A program made the translations under genes and the position numbers. A stretch of DNA of 61,510 nt from Winogradskyella sp. (lineage in GTDB: Bacteria > Bacteroidota > Bacteroidia > Flavobacteriales > Flavobacteriaceae). The DNA is taken from positions 1 through 61,510 of the forward strand of contig NZ_RHLG01000008.1 in the NCBI RefSeq assembly GCF_003712105.1, written 5' to 3'. Position 1 is the stretch's first letter, and the number at the start of each line of letters is the position of its first letter. Below are positions 18,056-27,197 of this stretch, one piece after another. The notes below the pieces were generated by a model. It saw nothing but the letters and a program-made list of their open reading frames with translations, searched no databases and was not told the origin of the DNA.

Positions 18056-19283
18056 AAATTGTAATTGCGCTTCTGAGTTTTGGTAAAATATAAGTGCTTT
18101 TTGGAGGCATGGTCAATCCTTCGTCGGCAATCTGTTTCATTTGTACAACAGTTGCTGGGCACATGCCAAAACCTACTTTAAAATCACCACTATCAACACT
18201 ATTTTTTATAGTAAGCATTTCATGCCTACCATGTACATATTCAATTCGATTATTTTTACGCAAGTCGTTAATACCAAGTATTGGCTGTAAAATTGTCTTG
18301 TACAATAATTGTGCGTCTAACTTCTCCAAAGCTGTTTTAAACTTATAGGTGGTTTTACGTAAGTAAAGCGAATAAAATTCACCATCTAAATACATGCTAA
18401 AATGGTGTGGTTTTGACGGACTATATGGTACAATTCCTCTATTCTGTATTCTAAAGGTTTCATCTAATTTAATTAGAAATTCCTCTTTACTTAAACCATT
18501 TAAATCTTTTACTAATCTACTAAACTCCTGAATTACTAAGTCTGATTCCGGAATTAAATAGGTCATAAAAAAATTATAAGATTCCTCTCCATTATGCTTT
18601 GGATTTTTTTCTTTTTCATCTTTATATAATAAATATGAAGAAGAAGATCTGTGATGCCCATCAGCAATATAGATGGTGTCTATTTTATCAAATTCTTCGA
18701 CTAAGTTTTTAATAACATCAGAGTTTTCAATTTTCCACAAATAATGCGTGTCTCTATAGGTCATAGTAAACTCAAACTCAGCATGAGCCTTTTGAGTTTC
18801 CTTTATAATATCTGAAATTAATTTATTGTCTGGATAAGTGAGAAGTACTGGTTCTGCATTAAAGCCAACAGTTTGTAAATAGGTTTTAAAGGTTTGTTCT
18901 CTTGAGGCAATGGTATCTTCATGTTTTTTTATAACATCTTTTTCATAATCCTCGGCACTAGATGCGGCTATAATACCATTAAACTCTTGTCCATGTCTGT
19001 TAACAATTTTATATACATAAAGTGAAGGTGTTTCGTCTTGCACAAAGACGCCATCTTCTTTAAATTCTTCGTACCTGTTTCTGACTAATTTATAGCGTTC
19101 TTTTCCTTTTACTTCTTGGTCATATTTGTATCCTGGGTTGACGATATGCAAAAAACTATATGGGTTGTAGTCCATACGAGATTCACGTTCCTGTATAGTA
19201 TAACTCTGATAAGGACGAGCTGCAACCAAGCCTACAATAGCTCTAGTTGGGCGCACAGCTTTAAAAGGAATTATCTTAGCCAT
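18045..19283 (-). CDS. DUF1015 family protein
   Basis: A 412-residue cytoplasmic protein typical of DUF1015 (SerC-neighbour family). Recognisable stretches are IIPFKAVRPTRAIVGLVAARPY at the N-terminus (positions 4-25), YNPYSFLHIVNPG, the central IYIADGHHRSSSSYLLY, and LRKNNRIEYVHGR with FKVGFGMCPATV near the C-terminus. The IADGHHR motif could be catalytic, but no reaction is established for the family. In many genomes DUF1015 sits beside serine biosynthesis genes; here the neighbours are yggS and an L7/L12-like small gene, with a Gfo/Idh dehydrogenase further upstream in the run. Confidence 0.85.
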   Translation of the reverse strand: MAKIIPFKAVRPTRAIVGLVAARPYQSYTIQERESRMDYNPYSFLHIVNPGYKYDQEVKGKERYKLVRNRYEEFKEDGVFVQDETPSLYVYKIVNRHGQEFNGIIAASSAEDYEKDVIKKHEDTIASREQTFKTYLQTVGFNAEPVLLTYPDNKLISDIIKETQKAHAEFEFTMTYRDTHYLWKIENSDVIKNLVEEFDKIDTIYIADGHHRSSSSYLLYKDEKEKNPKHNGEESYNFFMTYLIPESDLVIQEFSRLVKDLNGLSKEEFLIKLDETFRIQNRGIVPYSPSKPHHFSMYLDGEFYSLYLRKTTYKFKTALEKLDAQLLYKTILQPILGINDLRKNNRIEYVHGRHEMLTIKNSVDSGDFKVGFGMCPATVVQMKQIADEGLTMPPKSTYILPKLRSAITIYEY

Positions 19284-19306
19284 AATAGTTTAAGTTATTT
19301 GATGCG

Positions 19307-19453
19307 CTATTTTTTGAAGTCATCCACTATTCTTTTAGCTTTAAGTAGTCCACATCCTAATTCATGATGCACAATTGAAACAGCTGTTGGTACTTTGCCT
19401 TGTTTTATTAATAAAAGAACTTCTAAACGTTTATGATATGGCAATTCTTCCAT
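19307..19453 (-). CDS. 48-residue protein resembling the ribosomal L7/L12 C-terminal domain
   Basis: A small reading frame, ATG 19453 to TAG 19307, lies in what would otherwise be a 207-nt gap. The protein (MEELPYHKRLEVLLLIKQG... to ...KRIVDDFKK) shows the L7/L12 C-terminal pattern: hydrophobic strand, K-x-G, a small residue, helix with a conserved His/Glu pair, then LGCGLLKAKRIVDDF, comparable to the family's GLGLKEAKDLVE. It is about two thirds the size of that domain and lacks the N-terminal dimerisation part of bL12. It lies 37 nt after the 3-hydroxyacyl-CoA dehydrogenase and 23 nt before DUF1015, in the same direction. Similar short bL12-CTD-like proteins occur in other bacteria; function unknown. 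Confidence 0.7.
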   Translation of the reverse strand: MEELPYHKRLEVLLLIKQGKVPTAVSIVHHELGCGLLKAKRIVDDFKK

Positions 19454-19490
19454 TTTTTGTGTTTGTAGAGATAAGAATTATGAATCAGTT

Positions 19491-20381
19491 TCACTTTGCA
19501 AACTGCTTCGAAACTTTCTCTGCTTTTCTACTTTCAGAATAATCATAGAAACCTTCACCAGATTTAACTCCTAATTTACCTGCAGTAACCATATTTACTA
19601 GTAATGGGCATGGTGCATATTTGGGGTTTTTAAATCCATTGTACATGACATTTAAAATAGACAAGCAAACATCCAAACCTATAAAATCTGCCAATTGCAA
19701 TGGTCCCATAGGATGTGCCATACCTAATTTCATAACGGTATCGATTTCTTGCACACCGGCAACTCCGTTGTAGAGTGTTTCAATTGATTCATTGATCATA
19801 GGCATTAAGATACGATTTGCTACAAAACCTGGGTAATCATTAACCTCAACAGGCACTTTTCCTAAAGTTTCAGATAATTCCATTATTGTTTTAGTGACGT
19901 CATCACTTGTACTATAGCCTCTTATGATTTCTACCAATTTCATTATTGGAACAGGATTCATAAAGTGCATACCTATTACGAGTTCTGGCCTAGAAGTGGC
20001 TGCTGCAATTTGAGTAATTGATATTGAAGAGGTATTTGTAGCAAGGATAGTATCTGCAGTACAAACGTCATCTAGTTGCTTAAAGATTTTTAGTTTTAAA
20101 TCTACATTTTCTGTTGCTGCTTCAACAACCAGATCGGCATTAGCTACACCAGAAGCTACGTCAGTATATGTTATAATATTGCCTAAGGTCTCATTTTTTT
20201 GAGCTTCAGTAATTTTCTCCTTAGCAACCATTCGGTCTAGATTTCTAGATATTGTATCTAAACCTTTTTGAAGTGCGGCCTCACTGATATCTATAAGTTG
20301 AACATTGAACCCTGATTGAGCAAAAGTATGTGCAATACCATTACCCATGGTCCCTGCACCGATCACTGCAATATTTTTCAT
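19491..20381 (-). CDS. 3-hydroxyacyl-CoA (3-hydroxybutyryl-CoA) dehydrogenase
   Basis: A 296-residue NAD-dependent dehydrogenase interconverting 3-hydroxyacyl-CoA and 3-oxoacyl-CoA in short-chain fatty acid or aromatic degradation. The Rossmann motif GAGTMGNGIAHTFAQ begins at residue 8. The catalytic region has ATNTSSISITQIA, the His of GMHFMNPVPIMKLVEII, and the helical domain NDYPGFVANRILMPMINE. The length fits the single-function Hbd/PaaH form rather than the FadB/FadJ fusion. It is 10 nt after the Gfo/Idh gene. Its exact chain-length preference cannot be told. Confidence 0.92.
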   Translation of the reverse strand: MKNIAVIGAGTMGNGIAHTFAQSGFNVQLIDISEAALQKGLDTISRNLDRMVAKEKITEAQKNETLGNIITYTDVASGVANADLVVEAATENVDLKLKIFKQLDDVCTADTILATNTSSISITQIAAATSRPELVIGMHFMNPVPIMKLVEIIRGYSTSDDVTKTIMELSETLGKVPVEVNDYPGFVANRILMPMINESIETLYNGVAGVQEIDTVMKLGMAHPMGPLQLADFIGLDVCLSILNVMYNGFKNPKYAPCPLLVNMVTAGKLGVKSGEGFYDYSESRKAEKVSKQFAK

Positions 20382-20391
20382 TTATATGTTT

Positions 20392-21351
20392 TTAAAATTG
20401 ATTAATAATCATAGAAGCGACTCGTAGTGCTTCAGTGCCATCATGAAGTGTTACAATTGGTTTTGTATTAGTTTCAATAGCATTCGCAAAGGTTTCTAAC
20501 TCGTCTAAAATGGCATTGTTGTTTGCCACATCAGGATTATCGAAATAGATTTGCTTTTTTACACCTTCTGCATTCTGAAGAATCATATCAAAATCTCCCG
20601 GTTTTTCTGGTGCATCTTTCATTTTTACTACTTCACATTTCTTTTCTAAAAAGTCAACTGATATATAGGCATCTTTTTGAAAAAAACGTGTTTTGCGCAT
20701 ATTTTTTAATGAAATACGGCTTGCGGTTAAATTGGCAACACAACCATTTTTAAATTCTATACGTGCATTAGCGATATCGGGAGTTTCACTAATTACTGAT
20801 ACACCGCTTGCCGATACATGTTTTACAGGAGAATTTACTACACTTAATATAATGTCTATATCATGAATCATTAAATCCAAAACTACTGGAACATCAGTAC
20901 CTCTTGGATTAAATTCTGCTAGGCGATGCGTTTCGATGAACATTGGGTTAACTATCTGGTCTTTAACAGAAGTAAAAGCAGGATTAAAACGTTCTACATG
21001 CCCAACTTGACCCTTAACACCATGTTCTGCCACCAATGTTCGCAATGTTTCAGCTTCTTCAACAGTATTTGTTATGGGTTTTTCAATAAAAATATGTTTG
21101 CCTTTAGAAATGGCCTTTTTTGCACAATCGTAGTGAGATAAGGTTGGAGTTACTATATCCACCACATCAACGGCATTAATTAAATCATCAATAGAATCGA
21201 AGTAATTATATCCGAATTCGTCAACAACTTTCTGAGCATTTTCAGGGTCGGCATCATAAAAGCCAACAAGATTGTATTTATGTGATTGATTAAGTAATCT
21301 TAGATGAATTTTCCCAAGGTGACCTGCACCAAGAACACCAGCTTTAAGCAT
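20392..21351 (-). CDS. Gfo/Idh/MocA-family NAD(P)-dependent oxidoreductase
   Basis: A 319-residue oxidoreductase. The N-terminal Rossmann fold opens with GVLGAGHLGKIHLRLL, followed by the family's EKPI motif (HIFIEKPITN, about residues 90-100), and a C-terminal alpha/beta domain starts near GQVGHVERFNP. The pattern HVERFNPA resembles that of UDP-GlcNAc/ManNAc-type or inositol-type members, but the substrate is not determinable. It is the first gene of a nine-gene run, with a promoter box TATTTTTG about 16 nt upstream. Confidence 0.87.
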   Translation of the reverse strand: MLKAGVLGAGHLGKIHLRLLNQSHKYNLVGFYDADPENAQKVVDEFGYNYFDSIDDLINAVDVVDIVTPTLSHYDCAKKAISKGKHIFIEKPITNTVEEAETLRTLVAEHGVKGQVGHVERFNPAFTSVKDQIVNPMFIETHRLAEFNPRGTDVPVVLDLMIHDIDIILSVVNSPVKHVSASGVSVISETPDIANARIEFKNGCVANLTASRISLKNMRKTRFFQKDAYISVDFLEKKCEVVKMKDAPEKPGDFDMILQNAEGVKKQIYFDNPDVANNNAILDELETFANAIETNTKPIVTLHDGTEALRVASMIINQF

Positions 21352-21367
21352 GTTTTTCAGTTTTAAA

Positions 21368-21375
21368 CAAAAATA
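21368..21375 (-). promoter_or_regulatory. Probable promoter -7 box TATTTTTG for the nine-gene minus-strand run
   Basis: On the minus strand TATTTTTG lies 16 nt before the ATG of the Gfo/Idh gene, giving a leader of about 10-12 nt. No clear TTG at -33. Confidence 0.45.
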
Positions 21376-21503
21376 GGCGTTTTCGCTGAAACATATTAAA
21401 AAACCCTATATAAAAACTTATATTTTGATAATGATCCTAGAGTAAAATTCTGTTGCAATTTGATATAGGTTGGTTTATTTTTACATCAACTAAACTACCA
21501 TTT

Positions 21504-22145
21504 TTGAAAGACACGTTTAAGCACAAGGGTATGCGGCAACAGTTGGTCACTATCCTTCAGAAAAAAGGCATAAAAGACCAAAAGGTTTTAAATGCAATAG
21601 GTAAAATCCCAAGACATTTTTTTATGGATTCGGGGTTTATTGACCATGCATATCAGGATAAGGCGTTTCCTATTGCTGCAAATCAAACTATTTCTCAACC
21701 TTATACTGTAGCTTTTCAGTCTGAATTACTTGACGTAAAACCTAATCATAAAATTTTGGAAATAGGAACGGGTAGTGGCTACCAAACAGCTGTGCTTATA
21801 GAATTAGGCGCAAAAGTTTATAGTATTGAACGACAAAAAGAGCTCTTTAAAAAAACATCTAAGTTTCTTCCTAAAATTGGTTATATCGCTAAGAAACTAA
21901 TTTTTGGCGATGGCTACAAAGGTTTGCCTGAAGAGGCACCTTTTGATAGCATTATTGTAACTGCTGGTGCACCATTTGTTCCTAAACCCTTACTTTCACA
22001 GTTAAAAATAGACGGTAGGTTGGTTATACCAGTTGGTGATGATATACAAATCATGACTTTGTTTATCCGAAAAGGTCCGAAGGATTTTGAAAAACACGAA
22101 TTAGGTGAGTTTCGTTTTGTACCATTATTGGAGGATAAGAACTAG
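21504..22145 (+). CDS. pcm: Protein-L-isoaspartate O-methyltransferase
   Basis: A 213-residue SAM-dependent enzyme that methylates isoaspartyl residues in damaged proteins so they can be repaired. It has the motif I sequence ILEIGTGSGYQTAVL, the PCMT signature around AFPIAANQTISQPYTVA, post-I YSIERQ, and VTAGAPFVP. I place the start at TTG 21504 (LKDTFKHKGMRQQL), because relatives from memory begin M-x-DTFKHKG; a TTG at 21453 adds an unconserved leader, and ATG 21531 would cut into the conserved N-terminus. The end overlaps the S15 peptidase gene tail-to-tail by 4 nt. Confidence 0.92.
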   Translation: MKDTFKHKGMRQQLVTILQKKGIKDQKVLNAIGKIPRHFFMDSGFIDHAYQDKAFPIAANQTISQPYTVAFQSELLDVKPNHKILEIGTGSGYQTAVLIELGAKVYSIERQKELFKKTSKFLPKIGYIAKKLIFGDGYKGLPEEAPFDSIIVTAGAPFVPKPLLSQLKIDGRLVIPVGDDIQIMTLFIRKGPKDFEKHELGEFRFVPLLEDKN

Positions 22146-23980
22146 TTAGTTGCTTCTATATATTTTGCTTTACCACCAACTACGGGTAAGGTGATTGAAG
22201 TTTCATTTAACTTAATTTCAAGCTCTGTGCCAGCTTCAGGATGCAATGTAAAGTCTTTATCACTTGAAAATATCATTACACCAATTTTTTGACCTTTTCT
22301 AATAATCTGGTCATCAGGTTGTAATTCAAAATTCACAGTGTAGAATTTGCCAGGCTTTAAAAGTTCTTCATCTGTTAAGGATTTGTAATTTTTTGGGTCA
22401 GCCCATCCACGCGTAATGATATTGTCAGTTATCTTTTTAGGACTATTTTCCCAAGGTAGTGATACCAACCAAACCGATAGATTTGCTGAAGGTTTACTGC
22501 TAGATAGGGTTATGCTCGCTTTTGCTAATCCCGAAATATGTACATCTTCAGTAAGCTCTGATGAAACATATAATAATCTGTTTTTTGAAGATTTAGATGA
22601 CGCTAAGTCCTTTCCGCTAAAACTCACATCATCAACCAAGGTTTCATTGTTAGATGATGATTTCTCTAATTCTAATTTACCAAGAGTATTTCCTCCACTA
22701 TTGAGATAAAGAGTAACATCTTTAGCTTCAGGATTTGGATAATCTTTATATGCTGTAGGTTTCATTCTGTCATCATATTCTCTTACGATGTAAGCTTTAT
22801 TCTCTTCTTTGTCCACACCATTATCAATTCCATGAAGATATTTTGTAAACCATTTATTCATCATTTCAATTGGTGGTGGTCCACCATGACCAACTTGATG
22901 GTAATATATTTGAGATGGTAAACCTTTGTCTTTAGCAGCTTTATAAATTCTATAGCTATGTTCAGGCATAACATTCCAATCGTTAAACCCATGCGACATT
23001 AGCATTGCTGCTTTCATATTTTTCATTTGGTTTAGATAATCTCTACTAGACCAAAATTCATTTAAGTCTCCAGTTTGTCTATCCATACCATTTTTCATTT
23101 CGGTATCTCTAACTGTCTTATTATTATAAGGACGTTTAGATTCATCACCACTATGAATAAAATCGTATAAGACATCGATATCTTCTCCAAGATAACCACC
23201 TGGAGAACGTACTAAACCATTAGAACGGTAATAGTGATAATACGATGTATTCGGAGCAATTGGGATAATAACTTCTAATCCATCAACACCAGTTGTAGCA
23301 GCGGCCAATGGCAATGTACCGTTATAGGAAGTACCGGTCATGCCAACTTTACCCGTTGACCAATAGGCTTTAATTTCTTCATCTCCATTTCTCTCGGTAT
23401 ATCCTTTTACTCGACCACAAAGCCAATCTATTACTGCTTTTGGAGCTAAAGACTCGTTTGTTCCTCCAACTGTTGGAGCGCCATCAGAAAGTCCTGTTCC
23501 AGGTGAAGATGAGTGCACAACAATATAACCTCTTGGTACCCATTTTCTAATATGTGAGTTTGAAATAATTGGTCGTTTACCACGTCTTTTTACTTCAGGA
23601 TGAAAGCGCTCTTCTCCGATCTCTCCCAATTCATGTTTTACATTCCACATTGTTCCCGGTGCATCCGCAGCAACTCCTGCGAAGTATGGGCTTGTTACGT
23701 ATATTACAGGTAATTTTAAGCCTTCAGATTCTGTTTGTACTGGTCGAGTAACCGATACATGCATTCTATCTTTTTCGCCATCACCATCAGTATCAAACTC
23801 AGTCTCTACCCACAAATCGTGACGCAACCATTTATTTGGAGCACTAAAAGCCTCTACAATTTGTGCTTGTCCATCTTTAAAGACTGGTTTTGCTTTTTCC
23901 TCTAAAGACTGAGAGAACCCAAAACAGGTTACTATTAAACTTAGACCTAGAAATACTTTTGTTTTTGGTGATGTAAACAT
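22142..23980 (-). CDS. Exported S15/CocE-family X-Pro dipeptidyl-peptidase-like hydrolase
   Basis: A 612-residue protein with an N-terminal signal peptide (residues about 8-25, cleaved near FGFSQ). The alpha/beta-hydrolase domain has the S15 nucleophile motif GMTGTSYNG with S218, a charge-relay Asp candidate in the HGFNDWNVMPEHS stretch, and a His in YYHQVGHGGPP. The last 200 residues are the beta-sandwich typical of the family (VHISGLAKASITLSSS, QKIGVMIFSSD). It probably removes X-Pro dipeptides or hydrolyses an ester in the periplasm or outside; the family also contains cocaine and antibiotic esterases, so the substrate is open. Confidence 0.88.
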   Translation of the reverse strand: MFTSPKTKVFLGLSLIVTCFGFSQSLEEKAKPVFKDGQAQIVEAFSAPNKWLRHDLWVETEFDTDGDGEKDRMHVSVTRPVQTESEGLKLPVIYVTSPYFAGVAADAPGTMWNVKHELGEIGEERFHPEVKRRGKRPIISNSHIRKWVPRGYIVVHSSSPGTGLSDGAPTVGGTNESLAPKAVIDWLCGRVKGYTERNGDEEIKAYWSTGKVGMTGTSYNGTLPLAAATTGVDGLEVIIPIAPNTSYYHYYRSNGLVRSPGGYLGEDIDVLYDFIHSGDESKRPYNNKTVRDTEMKNGMDRQTGDLNEFWSSRDYLNQMKNMKAAMLMSHGFNDWNVMPEHSYRIYKAAKDKGLPSQIYYHQVGHGGPPPIEMMNKWFTKYLHGIDNGVDKEENKAYIVREYDDRMKPTAYKDYPNPEAKDVTLYLNSGGNTLGKLELEKSSSNNETLVDDVSFSGKDLASSKSSKNRLLYVSSELTEDVHISGLAKASITLSSSKPSANLSVWLVSLPWENSPKKITDNIITRGWADPKNYKSLTDEELLKPGKFYTVNFELQPDDQIIRKGQKIGVMIFSSDKDFTLHPEAGTELEIKLNETSITLPVVGGKAKYIEATN

Positions 23981-24056
23981 GTGAATTGAGATTAATGTTT
24001 TGCTAAAAATAATGACAAAACATTAGTCCTCAAATTCTTTAAGAAAAGTTTGGTAT

Positions 24057-24590
24057 TTATCCTTTAGGCAAATACTTTTTCGGTATTGGATTGTCTTTAG
24101 ATTCTTGCATCCAATAAATATTCATTATCCACCAACGATTGCCATCATTTAAAAGCTGAATGCTATTTATACCTCTCATAAAAGGTTCAGTATCTGACTT
24201 CTGTCTGTAAGATTCATAGGTACTGAAGACTTGAGTAATATTACCAAAAGTGTCAGTTTCTCTGTGTAATTCTACTTCATGAAAACCATTTTCTAATAAC
24301 CATTTCCCAGATGTGTTTATGTAATCTTCTGGAGTCATGTAACGCGCTACATGAGTACCTTGTTGGTTTTTACCACTAGGAATAAGCTTTGCATCATTGT
24401 AAAACAAATGCTTGAATAACTCCCAATTGCGCTCTTTGCCTTTATCTCCAGAAATAACACCATATAATGTCTCAATAATTGTATCTATAGTTGATACTTG
24501 TTCTGAGTATTTATGAGTTTGTTCAGCTGTTTCTTGTGCAGATATGCTTAAAGAAAAGGAAGCGATTAAGATTAGTACTATTTTTTTCAT
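24057..24590 (-). CDS. Secreted NTF2-like (SnoaL/DUF4440-type) protein
   Basis: A 177-residue protein with signal peptide MKKIVLILIASFSLSISAQ. The mature part is an NTF2-like cone fold: STIDTIIETLYGVISG, a central FYNDAKLIPSG, and a C-terminal strand pair ending in NRWWIMNIYWMQES. No catalytic residues can be assigned. It lies 35 nt downstream of the DUF5686 gene start-to-end gap and 76 nt upstream of the S15 peptidase, all on the minus strand, so it may be part of the same transcript. Function unknown. Confidence 0.75.
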   Translation of the reverse strand: MKKIVLILIASFSLSISAQETAEQTHKYSEQVSTIDTIIETLYGVISGDKGKERNWELFKHLFYNDAKLIPSGKNQQGTHVARYMTPEDYINTSGKWLLENGFHEVELHRETDTFGNITQVFSTYESYRQKSDTEPFMRGINSIQLLNDGNRWWIMNIYWMQESKDNPIPKKYLPKG

Positions 24591-24624
24591 ATTAAAATTG
24601 TTTTTGCCAAATGAACATTATGGC

Positions 24625-27084
24625 TTAGAAGAATTTTAAGCCAAATACAAAGGCATCACCTTGAAACCCATTTTGGTAAGACCTAATATAATCAAAACGT
24701 AGGAAACGCCATTTTCCCCAACCGATATTGTCTAAACCAATTGTGAATTCCTGATAAGGTTTGTTATCTGTGGTTGCTAAATTATGCGCACCAACTACTA
24801 AATTAAAGTTAAGTTTATTTAACAACGGAATTTTACCTAAAATAAACCCATTGAAATCATGCTCAGCATGCATTTCTAGATAACTATCGTTAGTGCTTAA
24901 ATCGTAATACCCTAAGTTATTAAACACATTTGTATAATTACCGCGCTGACTTAAATTGGTTTGATTGCCATTAAAATGTTGGAAGTCCACGAAAGCGATA
25001 TCGTCTGCATTAAAGAACTTTCCGGCTCTAACATTATAAATAAATCGTCCTTTGTTGCCAATGGTAAAAGATTGATAAAGACGCGCTTTTATTTGATCAA
25101 AATTATAATCGCTATTGGTAGCCCCAAATCCTTTTTCGTATCCTAAAAGTAACGTTGGGAACTTGTTATTGGTAATATTGTATTTGCTGTCTGGATAACT
25201 CAAATAATTCTGCCCAAAATTAATGCGAGCTGAGACATTAAATTTTAAGATGTTGTGATTTTGAAATGGTGCTACACCAAATGCAGTTTCATCTAATGGA
25301 TTATTACTGGTGTAAAATTTATCATCTTCTGGATAAAAGGTTTGGTCAGTAGTGTTGAATAATGCATTTCGTTTTTCATAGCTTAAACTTGAGCTTAACC
25401 TAAAACCGTTTAATAATTCTTCAGCATAATTAAATTGTACAAACTGGCGCTCATATATTTTTAAATAATTTTCAATAAGACCCAGAGAGAAAAACGTATT
25501 GTTACCAGCACTTATTGGATTGCTGTTATTGAATTGAAGGGTTTCTACACCACCAGATAATCTTATAAAAGAACGCGAAACATCATTAAACTTATAGGTT
25601 AATGAGCCTCTAGCGCGCAGTCTATCATCTGAAAACCCATAATTGATAGTTGCATTAGCACTAAAGAATTTTCGGAACTCATCATAGTTTTTCCGGTAAA
25701 AAAATGTGGCGTTTCCATTCCAACCTTGTACGGTATTAAAGCTAAAACCAGAAATAGGCATATCAAACCCTAAACTGTAATCTTTATGAGAATTTCTATA
25801 TGTGTAGCCTAACACATTTGAAAGTTTAAATTTATTTCTAGCTCTATCCACTGAATCTAAATATGGCTTAGATTCTTTCACTAGCCTTATGCTATCTTTC
25901 TTTACATAATCTGTAACTTCTTCATTTGTAAGAGGTACAGGCCTAATTGCTTCCCAAAACAATGAATCTTTTTTATTCGCTTCTGGCTCAAAAGCAACTA
26001 ATTCTCGTCCGAAATCTTTTTTAGTTACTGGCAAGTTAAACTCGTAGTTGCTGTAAACTGCAGTAAATCTTCCGTCACCTTTTATTCCAAAAATCCCATA
26101 TTGAAAATCGATACTTTGAGAAATTTTTGCCCAAATATCTTCCGTTTCAGAATAGGAGAAGCTCTGCTTTAAGCTAATAATATCCACTGCAGGAATTCTG
26201 GCCTGTGTACCTGTGATATCTAACTCTAATGCATATATAGTCCATTGATCCTCTACAATGTAAATAATACCTGTAAAAATAGGGTCGTTCTCTCGCTTTG
26301 GTGTTACTATTATTTTATTAATAAGATTGCCCTTGTCGTCATAGAAAACACCGTCTAGTTTGTAACGGTAATACCCAAATGCATTATTAGCAATCGGAGA
26401 TATAATTTCATTTCCGAATGAGATAGTATTGTCATAGATGTTGAAATCTACATCTTGAGCATTATTAAAGCTAAACCCTTTGTCGTCACCACTAACTTTA
26501 GATGCCGAAATTTTTTCGATTAACCGATTAGGTCTTAAAAACTTTAATTTAGATATGGTCTCTGAAAGGTAAATAATTCCGCTTCGTGTTGAGTCTAAAC
26601 CATCTATTTCAACTTCCTGACCCAAAATCTTTTTTGGTGCGTCCTTTATACGAATCAAACCTCTCGAATAGAAGTCGGCTTTGTAGTTGTTTATTTTTTC
26701 AAGATTTTCCTTGCGCTTGGCAATGGTTTTACGCAAAATGATGTTTGCTGGGTTTTCTTCAGCGTTAATAACTACTTCATCAAGAGATACCTTTTCTTCC
26801 TGTAAGACTACATCTACAGTAAATGGAAGTTCTGTGACGTTTACAGTTTTCTTTACTGTTTTATAACCAAGATATTTAAAGATTAGATTATAACTTTTCT
26901 TTTCTACTCCATTAAGCTCGTAATAGCCAGCATCATTAGTTGTAGTGCCCTTATAAGTGTTTTCTATATAGACGTTTACAAACGGAAGTGCCTGGTTATT
27001 GGAGTCGGTTATATTACCTTTAATTTGTGAAAATGATAAGAAAGAAATTAATACACTAAAAGTAGAGAGTAATAGTTTTTGCAT
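24625..27084 (-). CDS. DUF5686 outer-membrane protein with carboxypeptidase-like regulatory domain
   Basis: An 819-residue exported protein. After the signal peptide (to about residue 20, FLSFSQIKG) comes a CarboxypepD_reg-like beta-sandwich (residues about 21-105: NNQALPFVNVYIENTYKG, TNDAGYYELNGV), as in SusC/TonB-dependent proteins. The DUF5686 region follows, and the last 400 residues have the alternating aromatic strands of an outer-membrane beta-barrel, ending in a Phe (FVFGLKFF), the classic barrel terminus. It lacks a TonB plug. The ligand is unknown. A promoter box lies at 27150-27157. Confidence 0.85.
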   Translation of the reverse strand: MQKLLLSTFSVLISFLSFSQIKGNITDSNNQALPFVNVYIENTYKGTTTNDAGYYELNGVEKKSYNLIFKYLGYKTVKKTVNVTELPFTVDVVLQEEKVSLDEVVINAEENPANIILRKTIAKRKENLEKINNYKADFYSRGLIRIKDAPKKILGQEVEIDGLDSTRSGIIYLSETISKLKFLRPNRLIEKISASKVSGDDKGFSFNNAQDVDFNIYDNTISFGNEIISPIANNAFGYYRYKLDGVFYDDKGNLINKIIVTPKRENDPIFTGIIYIVEDQWTIYALELDITGTQARIPAVDIISLKQSFSYSETEDIWAKISQSIDFQYGIFGIKGDGRFTAVYSNYEFNLPVTKKDFGRELVAFEPEANKKDSLFWEAIRPVPLTNEEVTDYVKKDSIRLVKESKPYLDSVDRARNKFKLSNVLGYTYRNSHKDYSLGFDMPISGFSFNTVQGWNGNATFFYRKNYDEFRKFFSANATINYGFSDDRLRARGSLTYKFNDVSRSFIRLSGGVETLQFNNSNPISAGNNTFFSLGLIENYLKIYERQFVQFNYAEELLNGFRLSSSLSYEKRNALFNTTDQTFYPEDDKFYTSNNPLDETAFGVAPFQNHNILKFNVSARINFGQNYLSYPDSKYNITNNKFPTLLLGYEKGFGATNSDYNFDQIKARLYQSFTIGNKGRFIYNVRAGKFFNADDIAFVDFQHFNGNQTNLSQRGNYTNVFNNLGYYDLSTNDSYLEMHAEHDFNGFILGKIPLLNKLNFNLVVGAHNLATTDNKPYQEFTIGLDNIGWGKWRFLRFDYIRSYQNGFQGDAFVFGLKFF

Positions 27085-27149
27085 AAGTTTTTAATTGATG
27101 GTTTTAAATTATAGACGCGTTATATTATAAATTGGTTGCCTATGATGAT

Positions 27150-27157
27150 CAAACATA
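27150..27157 (-). promoter_or_regulatory. Probable promoter -7 box TATGTTTG for the DUF5686 gene
   Basis: Minus-strand TATGTTTG (TAnnTTTG) lies between the smpB stop and the DUF5686 start, predicting a leader of about 60 nt. No TTG at the right distance upstream. Confidence 0.4.
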
Positions 27158-27197
27158 GACTAAAAGAAAAATATGAAGCGTTAGAACTTTACTAAAG

